Below, one piece after another: positions 34,267 to 44,886 of a stretch of DNA of 64,000 bases. The DNA comes from Hymenoscyphus infarciens (Eukaryota > Ascomycota > Leotiomycetes > Helotiales > Helotiaceae), in contig LLCB01000152.1 of NCBI GenBank assembly GCA_001414345.1, positions 81,469-145,468 on the forward strand, written 5' to 3'. Both the position numbers and the translations under genes were made by a program. Every line of letters begins with the position of its first letter. Within the stretch, counting starts at the first letter, position 1. The notes beneath the pieces were generated by a model. It made no database searches, was not told the origin of the DNA, and worked only from the letters and a program-made list of their open reading frames with translations.

Positions 34267-37008
34267 TCAGCAATCCTCCATCTCCACGTCCTCCTCAATT
34301 CTCCACTTCTTGTCATTAACACACCCAACCCCACACGCACAAACAAAGCCATAATCCTCCAACATCTTCTTCCGATCCTCCACCCCATAAGAAATCGTCA
34401 CCTCCTCGCCTTTCAGAATCTCTCGTTTCGCACGAACTAACATCCTCTGTCCCCACACCCAGTTGCAATTCGCATTCTGTGAACAAGCATGATTGATCCT
34501 ACAAGCTACCTCGAAAATCCCCTTGACTTTCCCATCTAATCGCAAAAATGCGGCAGATCGTAACAACTCATCCAGTTCCATTTCTGGCTCGGCGGGACGG
34601 GAGCAGAGGCTGTTTATCACTTCCATCTCTTCCGGCTCGAGTTTTGAGAGTTTGTAGAGGATGTGGGGGAAGGTGGCGTGGGAGGGGTAGGTGAAGAGGG
34701 GGGCTTCGTCGAGGAGGAGACGGCCGGCTTGGATGTTGTGGAGGGTGAAGAGGCCGAGGCCGTGGGAGAGGTTGTTTTGGATCGCGGGACGGATTTCTAG
34801 CATTGAGCCGAGGGTTTCGGGACGTCTACGGGGTGGCGGTTGAGAGGTGGGTGGTTTGTGTGTGAAAGGTGCTCTCAGGGAAGAGTCGAGTGGTGATTCT
34901 GGACTGGGATTTTGGGGTGGGGAGGCGTGGTTTGGCTTTTGCAGTTCGGTGAGGGTGCTCGGGGATTCCATGGTCTCTTTCTCGGCCTTGGCTTTGGGAG
35001 TACTTGGGGTCTCGTTGGTGGTTGGTGCTGTGATGCGTGGTGTCGAGTCTGTACCAGGTCCCTCGCTAAAGCCCCCTAGACGCTTACGTCCCCCCTCGAT
35101 TGTCTTAACTTCTCTGATCTCGTCGCAGTTCCCACAATCGCATCGAAACCCATATTTGTTCTCCAGCTCATCACGTGTAAAGCCGTAGTCGATTGATAAT
35201 TCTTCGCCTTCGGCGATATCTCGCATGGCATAAACCATCATCTTCCCCTCCACCTCTCCCTTCTGCCCATCCGCGTATTTCCAATGCCATTTGCAGTTCG
35301 GCCGACAGGCGTGGTTGAATCTACATGTTACCTCGAAGACGGCGCTGTCGTTTACATTGACTCCAAAGGCATTTGTCCATATGATTTCGCGATAGGGGTT
35401 CGCTGGTGTCTGGGTGTGAGTGTATCGATATAAGGAACAAAACGCGCTTCGTCGGGAAGGGGGTAGCGCGTGGACTATCGCATCGATGGGGTCGGGGATG
35501 AGGTGTTTGCATTCTCTATGCGAGCTTGTTGGGTAGCAGAGGCGGAGAAGGGGGGCTTCGAGGAGGACGAGGGTTCCGGACATGAGGGATTTGAGGGCGA
35601 AGACTCCGAGACCGTGGTGTTTATTGGAGGTGCTGATGGTTATGAGGTCGCCGAGGGTTTCTGGGTGGCGGAGAGGTGGTAGATTCGAGTCTTCTGAGTC
35701 GGAGGATGGAGGTGAGAGGGAGCAGGAAGCAGAGGGGTGTAGGGAAGAGGCTGTTTGAGAAGAGGCTGGTGGTGTGTCCTTTGACACGTTGACCAGGTGA
35801 AGCGAACTGTGGTTCAGCTTTGTGTAGTTGACTTCCTTTGCGTCAAAGATGTCTGCGTAACTGCTGTTGTTTGTGGATTGTTCTGGTTCCTTCATCTTTG
35901 AAACTGCGGGACTGTCTTTTTCTGGGATCGGTGGCAAAGGTCGCTGGTATAGCGGATGGATCTCTTCTTCGCATGTTTGGTATTCCGAACTTTCCATCTC
36001 TTCGTCTTCAGAGTCTCCAGCTTGGTCACCTTGGACTCTGTAGAGTGTTTCCAGAACCCCAATGCCGCTATTCTTTGATCTTTGTTTCGCTAAGCGGTCG
36101 TAGCTGTGATTTCTTGTGACAGCTTCAATGGATTCGCTGATGTTGTTCGCAGATTGGTTGCATGTTCGGTAACTGGAAGCGCTTTCTCTGTCGTCATATC
36201 TGATACTTCCCCTCCTACTCTCAGCCAGATCAGATCGGACCAACCCAGAAATGCAAACTGGACAAGTACAGTCAAACCCATAACTGTTCTTCAACTCCTC
36301 CAGCCCATACCCATAATCAATCGTAACCTCCTCTCCCTTCTTTACCGGCAAATGATTCCACAACATCATCTTCCCACCCCTCTCCTTAGGTGCCTCAAAA
36401 ACCAACTCATCAAAATGCTGACTCGACCCTGCCGTAAAAACCTCACCGTTGTTCAAACCTCCACTCATCACACACCCCTCCTGTTCCTCACCCTCCTTCC
36501 CAGAAGCCTCCATCTCCAGCGCAGTGCACCAAGAAATCTTCGCATTCGGAACACAGGCGTGATTCAACCGACTCACCATCCCCCCAACAACAGTGGCGCC
36601 CAGCGACTCAACCCCAAACCCATTTCTCCAAACGATACTCCGCTCCATACTCCCCTTCCATTGTCCATAAGACAAGTCATAAAAGGCAAACTGTTTGGCG
36701 AAGGGTAATTCACTGATCGTTGTTGTGAGCGAATCTGGGAGTATACCATTGAGATAGGTCGTGAGAGGAGTCCAGGAGGATTGCGAATGTGGTGTAAGAT
36801 CCGTAATTTCGCTGTTGGAGAGGTAGAGGATGGGAGACTCGAGGAGGAGGAGGGTGTTTGGTGGGAGGTCGTGGGTTGCGAAGAGGCCGAGGCCTTTGGT
36901 TTGTGTTTGAGCGATGTAGAGGAGGGGGGTTGAGAGGGGGATTTTGCCGCTGGGTGGGATGGGAGGTCGGTCGGTCTGTGGTGGTGGTGGTGGTGGTGGT
37001 TGCGACAT
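34267..37008 (-). CDS. Protein with three tandem SET domains
   Basis: An intronless frame of 913 aa with three SET-type (lysine methyltransferase-like) domains: about residues 28-252, 449-630 and 730-896. Each keeps an N-H-A-C motif (149-152, 565-568, 839-842) and the catalytic-Tyr block (EEVTIDYGYG, EELSIDYGF, EEVTISYGV). Each ends in a post-SET-like cysteine cluster: CTCPVC and CDCGNC (C-x-C-x2-C), and CACGVGC (C-x-C-x3-C). SET2 and SET3 are both preceded by an R-x-P-E-T-L-G segment, a sign of internal duplication. No MYND finger is seen, so this is not a standard SMYD protein. Linkers are long, polar and probably disordered; the N-terminus has a Pro8 run. Single fungal SET proteins of this kind are common, but three in one chain is unusual. 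Substrate unknown. Confidence 0.9.
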   Translation of the reverse strand: MSQPPPPPPPQTDRPPIPPSGKIPLSTPLLYIAQTQTKGLGLFATHDLPPNTLLLLESPILYLSNSEITDLTPHSQSSWTPLTTYLNGILPDSLTTTISELPFAKQFAFYDLSYGQWKGSMERSIVWRNGFGVESLGATVVGGMVSRLNHACVPNAKISWCTALEMEASGKEGEEQEGCVMSGGLNNGEVFTAGSSQHFDELVFEAPKERGGKMMLWNHLPVKKGEEVTIDYGYGLEELKNSYGFDCTCPVCISGLVRSDLAESRRGSIRYDDRESASSYRTCNQSANNISESIEAVTRNHSYDRLAKQRSKNSGIGVLETLYRVQGDQAGDSEDEEMESSEYQTCEEEIHPLYQRPLPPIPEKDSPAVSKMKEPEQSTNNSSYADIFDAKEVNYTKLNHSSLHLVNVSKDTPPASSQTASSLHPSASCSLSPPSSDSEDSNLPPLRHPETLGDLITISTSNKHHGLGVFALKSLMSGTLVLLEAPLLRLCYPTSSHRECKHLIPDPIDAIVHALPPSRRSAFCSLYRYTHTQTPANPYREIIWTNAFGVNVNDSAVFEVTCRFNHACRPNCKWHWKYADGQKGEVEGKMMVYAMRDIAEGEELSIDYGFTRDELENKYGFRCDCGNCDEIREVKTIEGGRKRLGGFSEGPGTDSTPRITAPTTNETPSTPKAKAEKETMESPSTLTELQKPNHASPPQNPSPESPLDSSLRAPFTHKPPTSQPPPRRRPETLGSMLEIRPAIQNNLSHGLGLFTLHNIQAGRLLLDEAPLFTYPSHATFPHILYKLSKLEPEEMEVINSLCSRPAEPEMELDELLRSAAFLRLDGKVKGIFEVACRINHACSQNANCNWVWGQRMLVRAKREILKGEEVTISYGVEDRKKMLEDYGFVCACGVGCVNDKKWRIEEDVEMEDC

Positions 37009-40000
37009 CTTTGTTGTGTGGAAAGAGAAGTTTTAGACAGGAAAGATCGGAATATGTTTTAATGTTGAGAATTTGGGTGGGGTTGTGGTCTTCGCTTATT
37101 TTTGAGGGTGAAGTTGAGGCCGAACAAAGGGTTAGTGAATGAGACGACACTTTGAGACTGAGGAACTTTGACACATTTCAGTTGTGTGTTCTGGTAAGGT
37201 TGATGTTTTTACTTTGATGTTTCAAATGATTTGGATAATGAAGAGGATCAGATGCTTTTCTGCTAAGTATTTAAAAGAGTTATTACAAGACTTGAATGAA
37301 ATGTTGAGGTAAGTCTTTTCAATAAACTTTAATATCTAATTTAGATTGAACAATTGATTTAATAGAGCAACTATTAGATAAGTCATTGAATGATTGAAAG
37401 ATTGAAAGATGAATACTTGTAGTAACTCACCTTTTCACCACGCAAAGGGGTAAGAAACGCTTCATAGTTGAGATGAAAGGTTCCATACAAGCTTGTATTT
37501 CTATAGCATATAGGCGTAGTCTGTGAAGAAGTAATGTATCAAAGATTATATAGTACAGTTCTAAACCCAAACAAGTTCACTGACTCACTAGGTCCGTCAC
37601 ATAGTTCCCGTAATAGAAGTTTGACAAGCAGCTGCTCCCAAACTCCTTCAAGTAAGGTTTGTACCTGTTAGCTTACAAACACCTTGCTGATGGAGTTCTA
37701 CTTCAAAACTCATGGCCACGTGTCTAAGACATGAATCTTGAAGATGGAATAAGCGAGGACGACTTTGTGCGGGGTGTTCTACGCTTAGCCTGCATCCGTA
37801 TGTTTTAAGATGCCCATCTGGCAAAATTTCCTCAAGACTAGAGAGGAAGAGACTAGAGAGGAAGAAACTGCAGAGGGCTGAAATGACAGGATCTGGAGGA
37901 ATCTTTAGATACTACTCTGACAAAAATGCGAGAGGGTAAATGTAAGTTGGTGGTTGTGGCTACGGATGAGGACTTCATTCAATTGATACAAGTTTTCTTG
38001 TTCAACATAGTAAACTAGCTACTTATCTTTAGTGAATTCTACATTACTTGGCTAGTAGTGAGACCATTTCTTGCACCAAAATAAGGTCTGGAGTGCGCGG
38101 GTTAGGTGGCTGCGATTGGAGACGAAGCATGCAACAGCAAATAATACATAGTCATGCTGCGTTGCCTGCCTTATGAGTTTGATTTACAGTTTGTGATAAC
38201 AATCATGTAATAGGAAGAGCCAAGAGAATATCAATGTCTGGATTCAAGGATAAATGTGGGAATACTGCTTGTAACTTCCTTTCTAAAACATTAATCCTCC
38301 ATTGAACCCCGAGAACGCAATGAAATAGAATTATGATTAGATGATTTTGGTTCCACGAATATCCAGGTCTCTTCGAAATTTGACTCTTAAGAAGACACTG
38401 GGTTGCATTTTAGTACTGGTGGGGAACGACGGCTGCTCCTAGAATGGCCTTTTTGCGATATCGAATGGTCCGGATTAGTTCGTAACTAACAATTTGTTCT
38501 AAGAAATCCAGGGAAAGGAGTGACTTTATGGTGATTGTATCTATCGCCAGTACCTCGATCATTGGGATCGTCCCATCTTGCCTGACATAACGTATGTTAA
38601 GAGGCAAACCTCTAACAATTGAGTAAAGAGTGCTTTGCATCCATCCCATCGTTGGAAGCTTTCTGTAACGGAGGGAGGGGCTGCTACTCAGCGGGTTGGT
38701 TGTATTTTTGAGAAGAGTGACCGAGTAAAGCCAACTGCTGAGGGGCAATAATTTCAACTCCTAAGTTTAAGGCGCCACAAAAGGCAAGCTACCTCCCTCT
38801 ACCTATAGTGTGGGCAATAAACAGTGAACAAATTGTAAGAAACATGGGTTTTGCTCCGAGTACACCTTCTTGATTATACGCACCTGTTTATAGACTAATT
38901 GCTTATACTGCCCAAGAAGGTTTAGAAGAATGAGAAATTCGTACTCTATTCTTCTAAACGTTCTTGCATAATATTCTGAGCTGCCACGAAAATCCGGAGG
39001 CAATAGAGGGACGGGGTGTTCTTAGAGCAAAGCTCAGGACTCTAACAGTCCTGCGAAACGAGACCATTTCGCACAATTGTCCCCATTGAAGCTGGAAATC
39101 TTTGACAACAAAGGGTTCCAAAACCCTTGGGCTTTCAATGCCTGTCTTACCGTGTAAATTCTAAACGTCATTCTCTTTCAGCTTGAGCTTATATGTGCGT
39201 ACCTGCAGGTATCGAATGGGGTCAAGTTGAAGGAGGTTGCAGAGGCTGACTAGGGCGAGGCTCAATCTCGTGTCGTTCTTTCCATTTCCATCGTGTCGCA
39301 GTCAAATTAGAAGTCATGTCGAGCCACTTTCCAAACCATTACCCAAAACGGATTAGCTCCGAGTATAACCCCCCTCCCCCTTCGGATTCCCCTTTTCATC
39401 CGTTTTTGTTCCTCCTCCCTTGATGGGATAGGTATTGTTGGTGGGCGAGGGTGGCGAGAGTGACGAATTATTTCGAATAACCAACCCGAAGCTGGTCCCG
39501 GTACAACAATCTCTCCTCGCGTTAGAAACAAGTGGCTAGGTTCTTCGCAGTAGCATGATGCTGTTTACATACAAAAGGAACCGCTTTCCAAGCTTGATGA
39601 TATAGAGCTTCAAGTTCAGAATCGGCACCATTTCGAGACTCAAACAAAGTCTTAACTCTCGACTTCGAGCACCAACTTTCCAACCACAACACCACAAAGT
39701 GACAGCCTGAGCTCAAGCTCGACGGATCCTTCAAATATTATGCATTCGTAACACATGGTGAAAACGATACATTGCTCATTTATGATATAACATTTCCACT
39801 GAAATCAATACTCGGCCTATTTGTACTTTGTGCAGTAACACTCCAGAATTTAGAAAAAGCTTTTCATCGCGTGTCCAGCTTAGAATGTATGCATGCATTC
39901 AACTGTCATATGATATTTTACTTTGAGATCTGAGCAAATATTCTTCAGAAATGCTGACTTCTCATTCTAAGAAACTCTGAGTAAGAGGAACAAAACGCAA

Positions 40001-40422
40001 GCTTCCTAAGATAATTGAATTCAGGCGGCATTATGTAGCTTGAAACAAGAGAGGGAAAAAAGCAATTTTAATTGGATTTTCTGAAGAGTCCGCGGAGCAG
40101 TTCTGGTATATAGATAATTTAAATAATAAATCACTCCCTTGAAGCATCTCTCGAAGCATCTGGGTGACGTTAGAAAGCAAGAGCTGCATTGCAGGTGCGA
40201 CTAATGTAACTCTTTCCTTTCTCCAGAGGTGGAACAGATGCTGATTTATGACTTTCGAGGCAACTTCCTCGATAGTGACAATGAAAGGCGATTTCGATTC
40301 AATCACCTCGCTATATGCGTAGTCTCCTATGTTACAAGCAAGTTCCCTTGCGATTCGCTTCCAAATCCAACCCAACACCAGCAATGCAACCAAAAACGCC
40401 ATTTATACAGATTCCAATCCAA
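37009..40422. other. 3.4-kb gene-poor region
   Basis: The longest stretch without a supported gene in the block. It includes the upstream region of the triple-SET gene and AT-rich, irregular sequence. The longest frame (38410-38757, minus, 115 codons) has hydrophobic patches but no recognisable domain and no clear splice partners; I do not call it. A weak resemblance to the dispersed repeat family occurs on the minus strand near 37600-37680. Confidence 0.5.
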
Positions 40423-41049
40423 TCAACGATGGCGATCCTTACTCAGTGTCCCCTCAGGATCGTCCCTTCTAGGAAATCCTCCCACTCTTTCCGCTTTCCT
40501 TAGAATATCATTCCCCTTCTCTCCCTCTCTATCCGTTTCTGGCAACCCCCACCATTCCCTGTGGAATTTTTCTTGTTCTTTTCTCCTCTCTTCCCTCTTC
40601 TCTCGATCTCGTTGACGCTTTAATCTTGTGGCGAACCATTCTTCTCGCGCGGCATCTTGTTCAGATTGTGTGGCGTGTTGTATCATACATGCGTTCATGA
40701 GACGATTTTGGGCGCGGCATTTGAAGGGGGCTGTAAATGTTCGACCGAGGGCACATTCTGCGAAGACTAATTGGGGAATAAATTAGCATTGTCCTTACTA
40801 CATATTGTATATCCAAATCAAGACTTGTGTATCCGGACACTGAGAGAGGACCCTCTTCCAACGTGACAATTGACAAATCCGCATACCCTTAATCTCAGCC
40901 GCGCAATATCCCCTCACTCTCGCATGATAAAGCTCCCTCACTTGTGATTCCTGTGCCGAAGAAAGTGGTAATGGATTTCGTGAGGGCATAGGAAGTCGTG
41001 GAACTTCTGGCTCGGGTTCGGACGTAGCTGGGGGTTTCGGGGGTGCCAT
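40423..41049 (-). CDS. CMC1: Cmc1-type twin CX9C mitochondrial protein (COX assembly)
   Basis: Cmc1-family proteins sit in the mitochondrial intermembrane space and assist cytochrome c oxidase biogenesis. Exons in coding order are 41049-40887 and 40766-40423 (120-bp intron), giving 168 aa. The CHCH core carries Cys49-x9-Cys59 (GYCAAEIKVFAECA) and Cys71-x9-Cys81 (KCRAQNRLMNACM), the pattern for Mia40-dependent import; the intron falls within the first pair and splicing restores it. A Pro-rich N-terminus and a long charged, helical Arg/Glu tail extend it beyond the ~110 aa of yeast Cmc1. It is divergent from UTP11 across a 385-bp shared upstream region. Confidence 0.88.
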
Positions 41050-41434
41050 TTTTGCTATCAATTAAGTAGCCAGACCCAAGTTCCAGATGTACCCGAGAAT
41101 TGATATTGGTGGACAAAACAAAGGACTTGGGGAGAGGTTGTAGAAATGGGACGGTTTCTGGAACTTTGCTTTCGAAGCTTCCGAGCTCTGTCTAGCTCCC
41201 GCGACAGGGGGTGATTGATGTCACGTGTGGATTGATTGGCGCACCCCGCAAAATACTCGGAGCATGAGGCTGAGAAAGTTCAGAAAGTTTCCAAAGCTCC
41301 AAATAAAAATATACCCCACATCCCCCCTCCACCGATTAAAGGTTTGAGTCTATACAGAACACATTCTGACATTGTTCACCACGCATTTCGAATATCAATC
41401 ATCGCAGAACTGCTATCGAAACAAAACCGCCATC
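41050..41434. promoter_or_regulatory. Shared divergent promoter CMC1/UTP11 with E-box
   Basis: 385 bp separate the two divergent start codons. CACGTG at 41222-41227 is the core site for Cbf1-type bHLH factors in fungi. No TATA box is evident at a usual distance from either start. Shared regulation is inferred from geometry. Confidence 0.45.
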
Positions 41435-42240
41435 ATGTCTTCCATGCGCAATGCCATCCAGAGGCGTAATCATCGCGAGAGAGGACAACCAGAAGAGCGC
41501 AAAAAGCTCGGTCTGCTAGAGAAACATAAGGTTCGTTTTCCGAGTTCAATTACCTAGTTTTCTCATTCTAACCTCAAAACTAGGATTACTCCCTCCGAGC
41601 AGCAGATCACAACCTCAAGAAACGAAAACTCAAAGCTCTCAAACAAAAAGTCCTCGAAAAGAATCCCGATGAGTTCTATTTTGGAATGTTATCCCGAAAG
41701 GGGCCTGCAACTATGGGAAAGACAAGAACCGGTACCGTGAGTGGAGATAGAGGAAACGAGGCGATGAGTGTTGATACGGTCAGATTATTAAAGACTCAGG
41801 ATGTGGGATACGTAAGGACGGCTAGGAATACTGCTGCGAAGGAGGTGAAGGCATTGGAGGAGAAGATTGCGCTGATGGATACAAGTTCGAGAGATGAGAT
41901 GGACGAGGATGATGGGTTCACAGGAAGGGGGAAGAAAATTGTATTTGTGGATGGGGAGGAGGAAATGGAGCTGAGAGTTCAGGAAGCCGAGTGGGAGATT
42001 GAAGCTGCCGAGGAGAGAGACGAGACACTTTCACCGGAAGAGAAAGCTTTGAGAAAGTTACAGAGGAGGGAACGAGAGAAGCTGGAGCACAGGTTACAGG
42101 TCGCGAGGGAGAGACTGGATACTTTGAGCCAAACCGAACAAGCACTCGAGTTACAGAGAGCCGGTATGGCGAAAACAGCTACGGTGGGAGGAACGAACAA
42201 GTTTGGCGTCAAGTTCAAAGTCAAGGACCGAAAAAGATAA
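41435..42240 (+). CDS. UTP11: U3 snoRNA-associated protein Utp11
   Basis: Component of the nucleolar small-subunit processome needed for 18S rRNA maturation. Exons are 41435-41530 and 41584-42240 (53-bp intron), giving 250 aa, normal for the family. The N-terminus MSSMRNAIQRRNHRERGQPE and the following KKLGLLEKHKDYSLRAADHN (across the intron) are the conserved signature, with KNPDEFYFGM and LLKTQDVGYVRTARN further on. The C-terminal half is a highly charged coiled-coil-like region ending in a basic tail. The start fits the family N-terminus exactly. Confidence 0.95.
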
Positions 42241-43137
42241 ATGACTTGAATTGAAATCACAATTCATTTCAGCAACCACATCTCTCATCCAGGCGTATCT
42301 ATTGTCGGGAAAGGAGTACAAAACCGGGAGACTATGTGGCACGGTATAAAGGAGTTTTGCAAGTCGATATTACCCACCTGATTTTTCTTTTTCATTCAGT
42401 GGAGAAATAGTGCCTAAATCTGAAACTTAGCACTTTACGCAACACTAGGAAACTCTAAGATGTCTTACTTTCTGTACCAGTGGTGAAGAGTCTGTTGGCT
42501 AAAGTCCTTCCCGTTGGGCTGAATTTAGTCAAAGGTTGTTTTGGGGGAGGCATTCTTGGAATAGCAAGATCCCGGCTCCTTCTGGGCACATCTACTTTTG
42601 AATTACCTTGAATTTTCTTGACAACTGTAGATTTTCGAGCAAAAGACTAGGAGAATAAGAAACGCAAAACTCTTGATTCTTCTAGCCTTCTAGAGCAAAA
42701 CTTGTAATGATCCTAGTTCGCCAGTATGGTAGTGAACCTGAGAAAACTTATTGCTCTTTTGCACTGTTTTTATGCTGTTGTCTTCTTGTTCCTTCAGTTT
42801 TCGTTTCCAGCAATCATAACGGTTGACCATTCTCCCATTTTATAACTGATCTAGCAAGTCACAGCTGTACGTCAACAGAAGTTTGAGAAGTAGAAGTGTA
42901 GTGCAATTCTGTTTTGCAGACATGACTTTGCATGCTGGACCTTTCAATTATAAATATCTAAGATCATCGTTCTTATCGCATTCCATGAGATCTTGCTCGT
43001 TCCCATAAACTTTCCAAACATCATAATGCAACCCGGTGCCCATCCAAACTCCAGCATGCTCAATTCAAGGTAGGAGTCAATCCAAAGGGTATATACAGTC
43101 TTTTCAAACCCACTAAATACAGGAGTAATTTTTTCAT
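42241..43137. other. Convergent spacer
   Basis: About 0.9 kb between the 3' ends of UTP11 and the next minus-strand gene. No supported gene or notable repeat. Confidence 0.6.
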
Positions 43138-44886
43138 TCATGAAGAAGTAGCATTCTTCTTCCTTCTCCCACATATCCACACGACTGTCTTTCCAATCCC
43201 CTTGAAAATTAAAGCCACACTCCAAACCAGGCACTTCACAAGCATCCAGAGGAGTCCACAAAATCCAGGTGTCTTCTCTTCTTTCTGCTTCTTCGGTGCT
43301 TTGAATGCCTTTAGGCTATTCTGACTTTGATCTTCAAGATCAAGCTCGAAAGCTTCCATCTTGGGAGCATCCCGCTTCTTATCCTTCTTCTTTCTTCCAA
43401 GCATACTTCTTCGACCAGGAGAGCCGGGTGACATACTCAAGTGAGGCGAATGAGGAGCGATCGAGGGAGGAGCCTCGAAGTGTTCGATATGATGTTTCTT
43501 TTCTTCTTCAGTTGACACGAGCATCACTGCACAAATTGCAACATCGACAATATAGAATGCATCGATTCGTGCGGCAGAACTAGTATCAACTTCCAAGGAT
43601 CCACCGCCTGCACCATCGCGAACGAGACGTACGAGGTTTCGGGGTAATTCGGGGTGTTCCAGGGTATATTCTACTCGTGACCAAGCGGGCGATGAGGAGA
43701 TGGAGACAACGAAGGGCGTTTGAAGTGCGGGATGTACGAGGTAGTATTTTTCGGTGTCGACATCCCATACTAGTCGTCCTGCCTCTCGTTCTGCGGCTGC
43801 GATGATGGTTGCACCATCTGCGCGGTGGGGTTTCGATACCATGTCGAGTGCCATGTTTGATGCAGCACGGGGATAAAGGAGAGCAACGAGTCCATCGTTT
43901 GGTGGGAGACGACGAGCGGGTTCTTCGAGTGTGGTGCTGAGGACATCTGTGTCCTTGTCTTTTTCTTTGTATCGAAGCGAGCTGCCTATTCGAGGTGATG
44001 ATGTTGAGGAGGGGGAGCCACGACTGGGATCCTGTCGTGTCATGGATACTTGAGCGGAGGTTGATGTAGGTATTACTTTTAAGGTGTAGAAAGGCGTCCC
44101 GGAAGAGGCAGAGAGGGTATGGACAGGTTCTTCAGCAGCGGTGGTCATTTTCAGACAGAATGTTCGACCTTCAGAAGCGGAGACTCGCCAGCCGTTAGCG
44201 ACTTTCCATAACTCCTTAAGTTCCTCAACGTTCGACGGTTCCATGACCGCTTCATCTTGGAGGTGTTGAGGAAATCGACCAGCGGAAGAGCCGATGGACA
44301 TTGGTGATTGGAGTCCTCCAGTGCCAGGAGTTCGCTGTTCATGGATCGAGGGTGAGTATGGTCTTCGGTTGATGATGGTTTTTGGAATGTGTGTTGGAGA
44401 TTGTTGAGTAGGGAAGTATGGTTGATATTCTAAAGGTAACTCAGGGTTGTACCGTGGGAATATTGATCGCATTACAGGTTCTTCCCCTCGAGAAGATGAA
44501 GGATGACCATTTTTCGCTATCGAGGAGTGGGATTGGAGGCTGTTGCTTCTAACAAGTGTTGGTGCTTCAGAAAAGGATGTATGTGAACGAGGTATTTCGG
44601 CGGCGATATGTGCTTGTGATGGTTGAGTGATAGGCGAGGATGTATTTGGTGGTTGTGAAGAGCTCGATGCCTGTGATTGGGGTAACGGTCTCGAGGGATT
44701 TGGAAGTGAGAAATTCCGGGATTCTGGTCTGTCAATCGCAGACTGAGGAGGTGATTGAGGTTCGATAGCATTCCTCCTCGTACTTGGTCTCCTCGAAGGG
44801 TTCTTTGCCTTCTTCGGAGGAGGTGGAAACAATTGCAACCCCCCCTGTGGTGGACCACTACCCGATGCCATATTTCCAGAAGTCAT
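43138..44886 (-). CDS. Fungal protein of unknown function with C-terminal membrane segment
   Basis: An intronless frame of 582 aa. The start MTSGNMASGSGPPQGG is followed by LFPPPPKKAK and a long disordered Ser/Pro/Gln-rich region to about residue 200. A folded-looking central part (about 220-470) includes LWKVANGWRVSASEGRTFCLKM and YYLVHPALQTPFVVSISSS, suggesting a beta-rich domain. Near the C-terminus a basic stretch (GRKKKDKKRD) precedes hydrophobic GLLWMLVKCLVWSVALIFKG and a basic end, which looks like a tail anchor. I do not recognise a characterised family. The clean long frame and domain-like composition make it a confident gene, without a function. Confidence 0.8.
   Translation of the reverse strand: MTSGNMASGSGPPQGGLQLFPPPPKKAKNPSRRPSTRRNAIEPQSPPQSAIDRPESRNFSLPNPSRPLPQSQASSSSQPPNTSSPITQPSQAHIAAEIPRSHTSFSEAPTLVRSNSLQSHSSIAKNGHPSSSRGEEPVMRSIFPRYNPELPLEYQPYFPTQQSPTHIPKTIINRRPYSPSIHEQRTPGTGGLQSPMSIGSSAGRFPQHLQDEAVMEPSNVEELKELWKVANGWRVSASEGRTFCLKMTTAAEEPVHTLSASSGTPFYTLKVIPTSTSAQVSMTRQDPSRGSPSSTSSPRIGSSLRYKEKDKDTDVLSTTLEEPARRLPPNDGLVALLYPRAASNMALDMVSKPHRADGATIIAAAEREAGRLVWDVDTEKYYLVHPALQTPFVVSISSSPAWSRVEYTLEHPELPRNLVRLVRDGAGGGSLEVDTSSAARIDAFYIVDVAICAVMLVSTEEEKKHHIEHFEAPPSIAPHSPHLSMSPGSPGRRSMLGRKKKDKKRDAPKMEAFELDLEDQSQNSLKAFKAPKKQKEEKTPGFCGLLWMLVKCLVWSVALIFKGIGKTVVWICGRRKKNATSS

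Noticed and set aside
37590..37690. Possible fifth copy of the dispersed repeat
   Set aside because: Only a weak partial match (GGTACAAAC..CTTGAAG on the minus strand) with extra sequence between blocks. Not enough to call.
38410..38757. 115-codon minus-strand frame
   Set aside because: Some hydrophobic patches but no recognisable family, no clear promoter and AT-leaning surroundings. Insufficient support for a gene.
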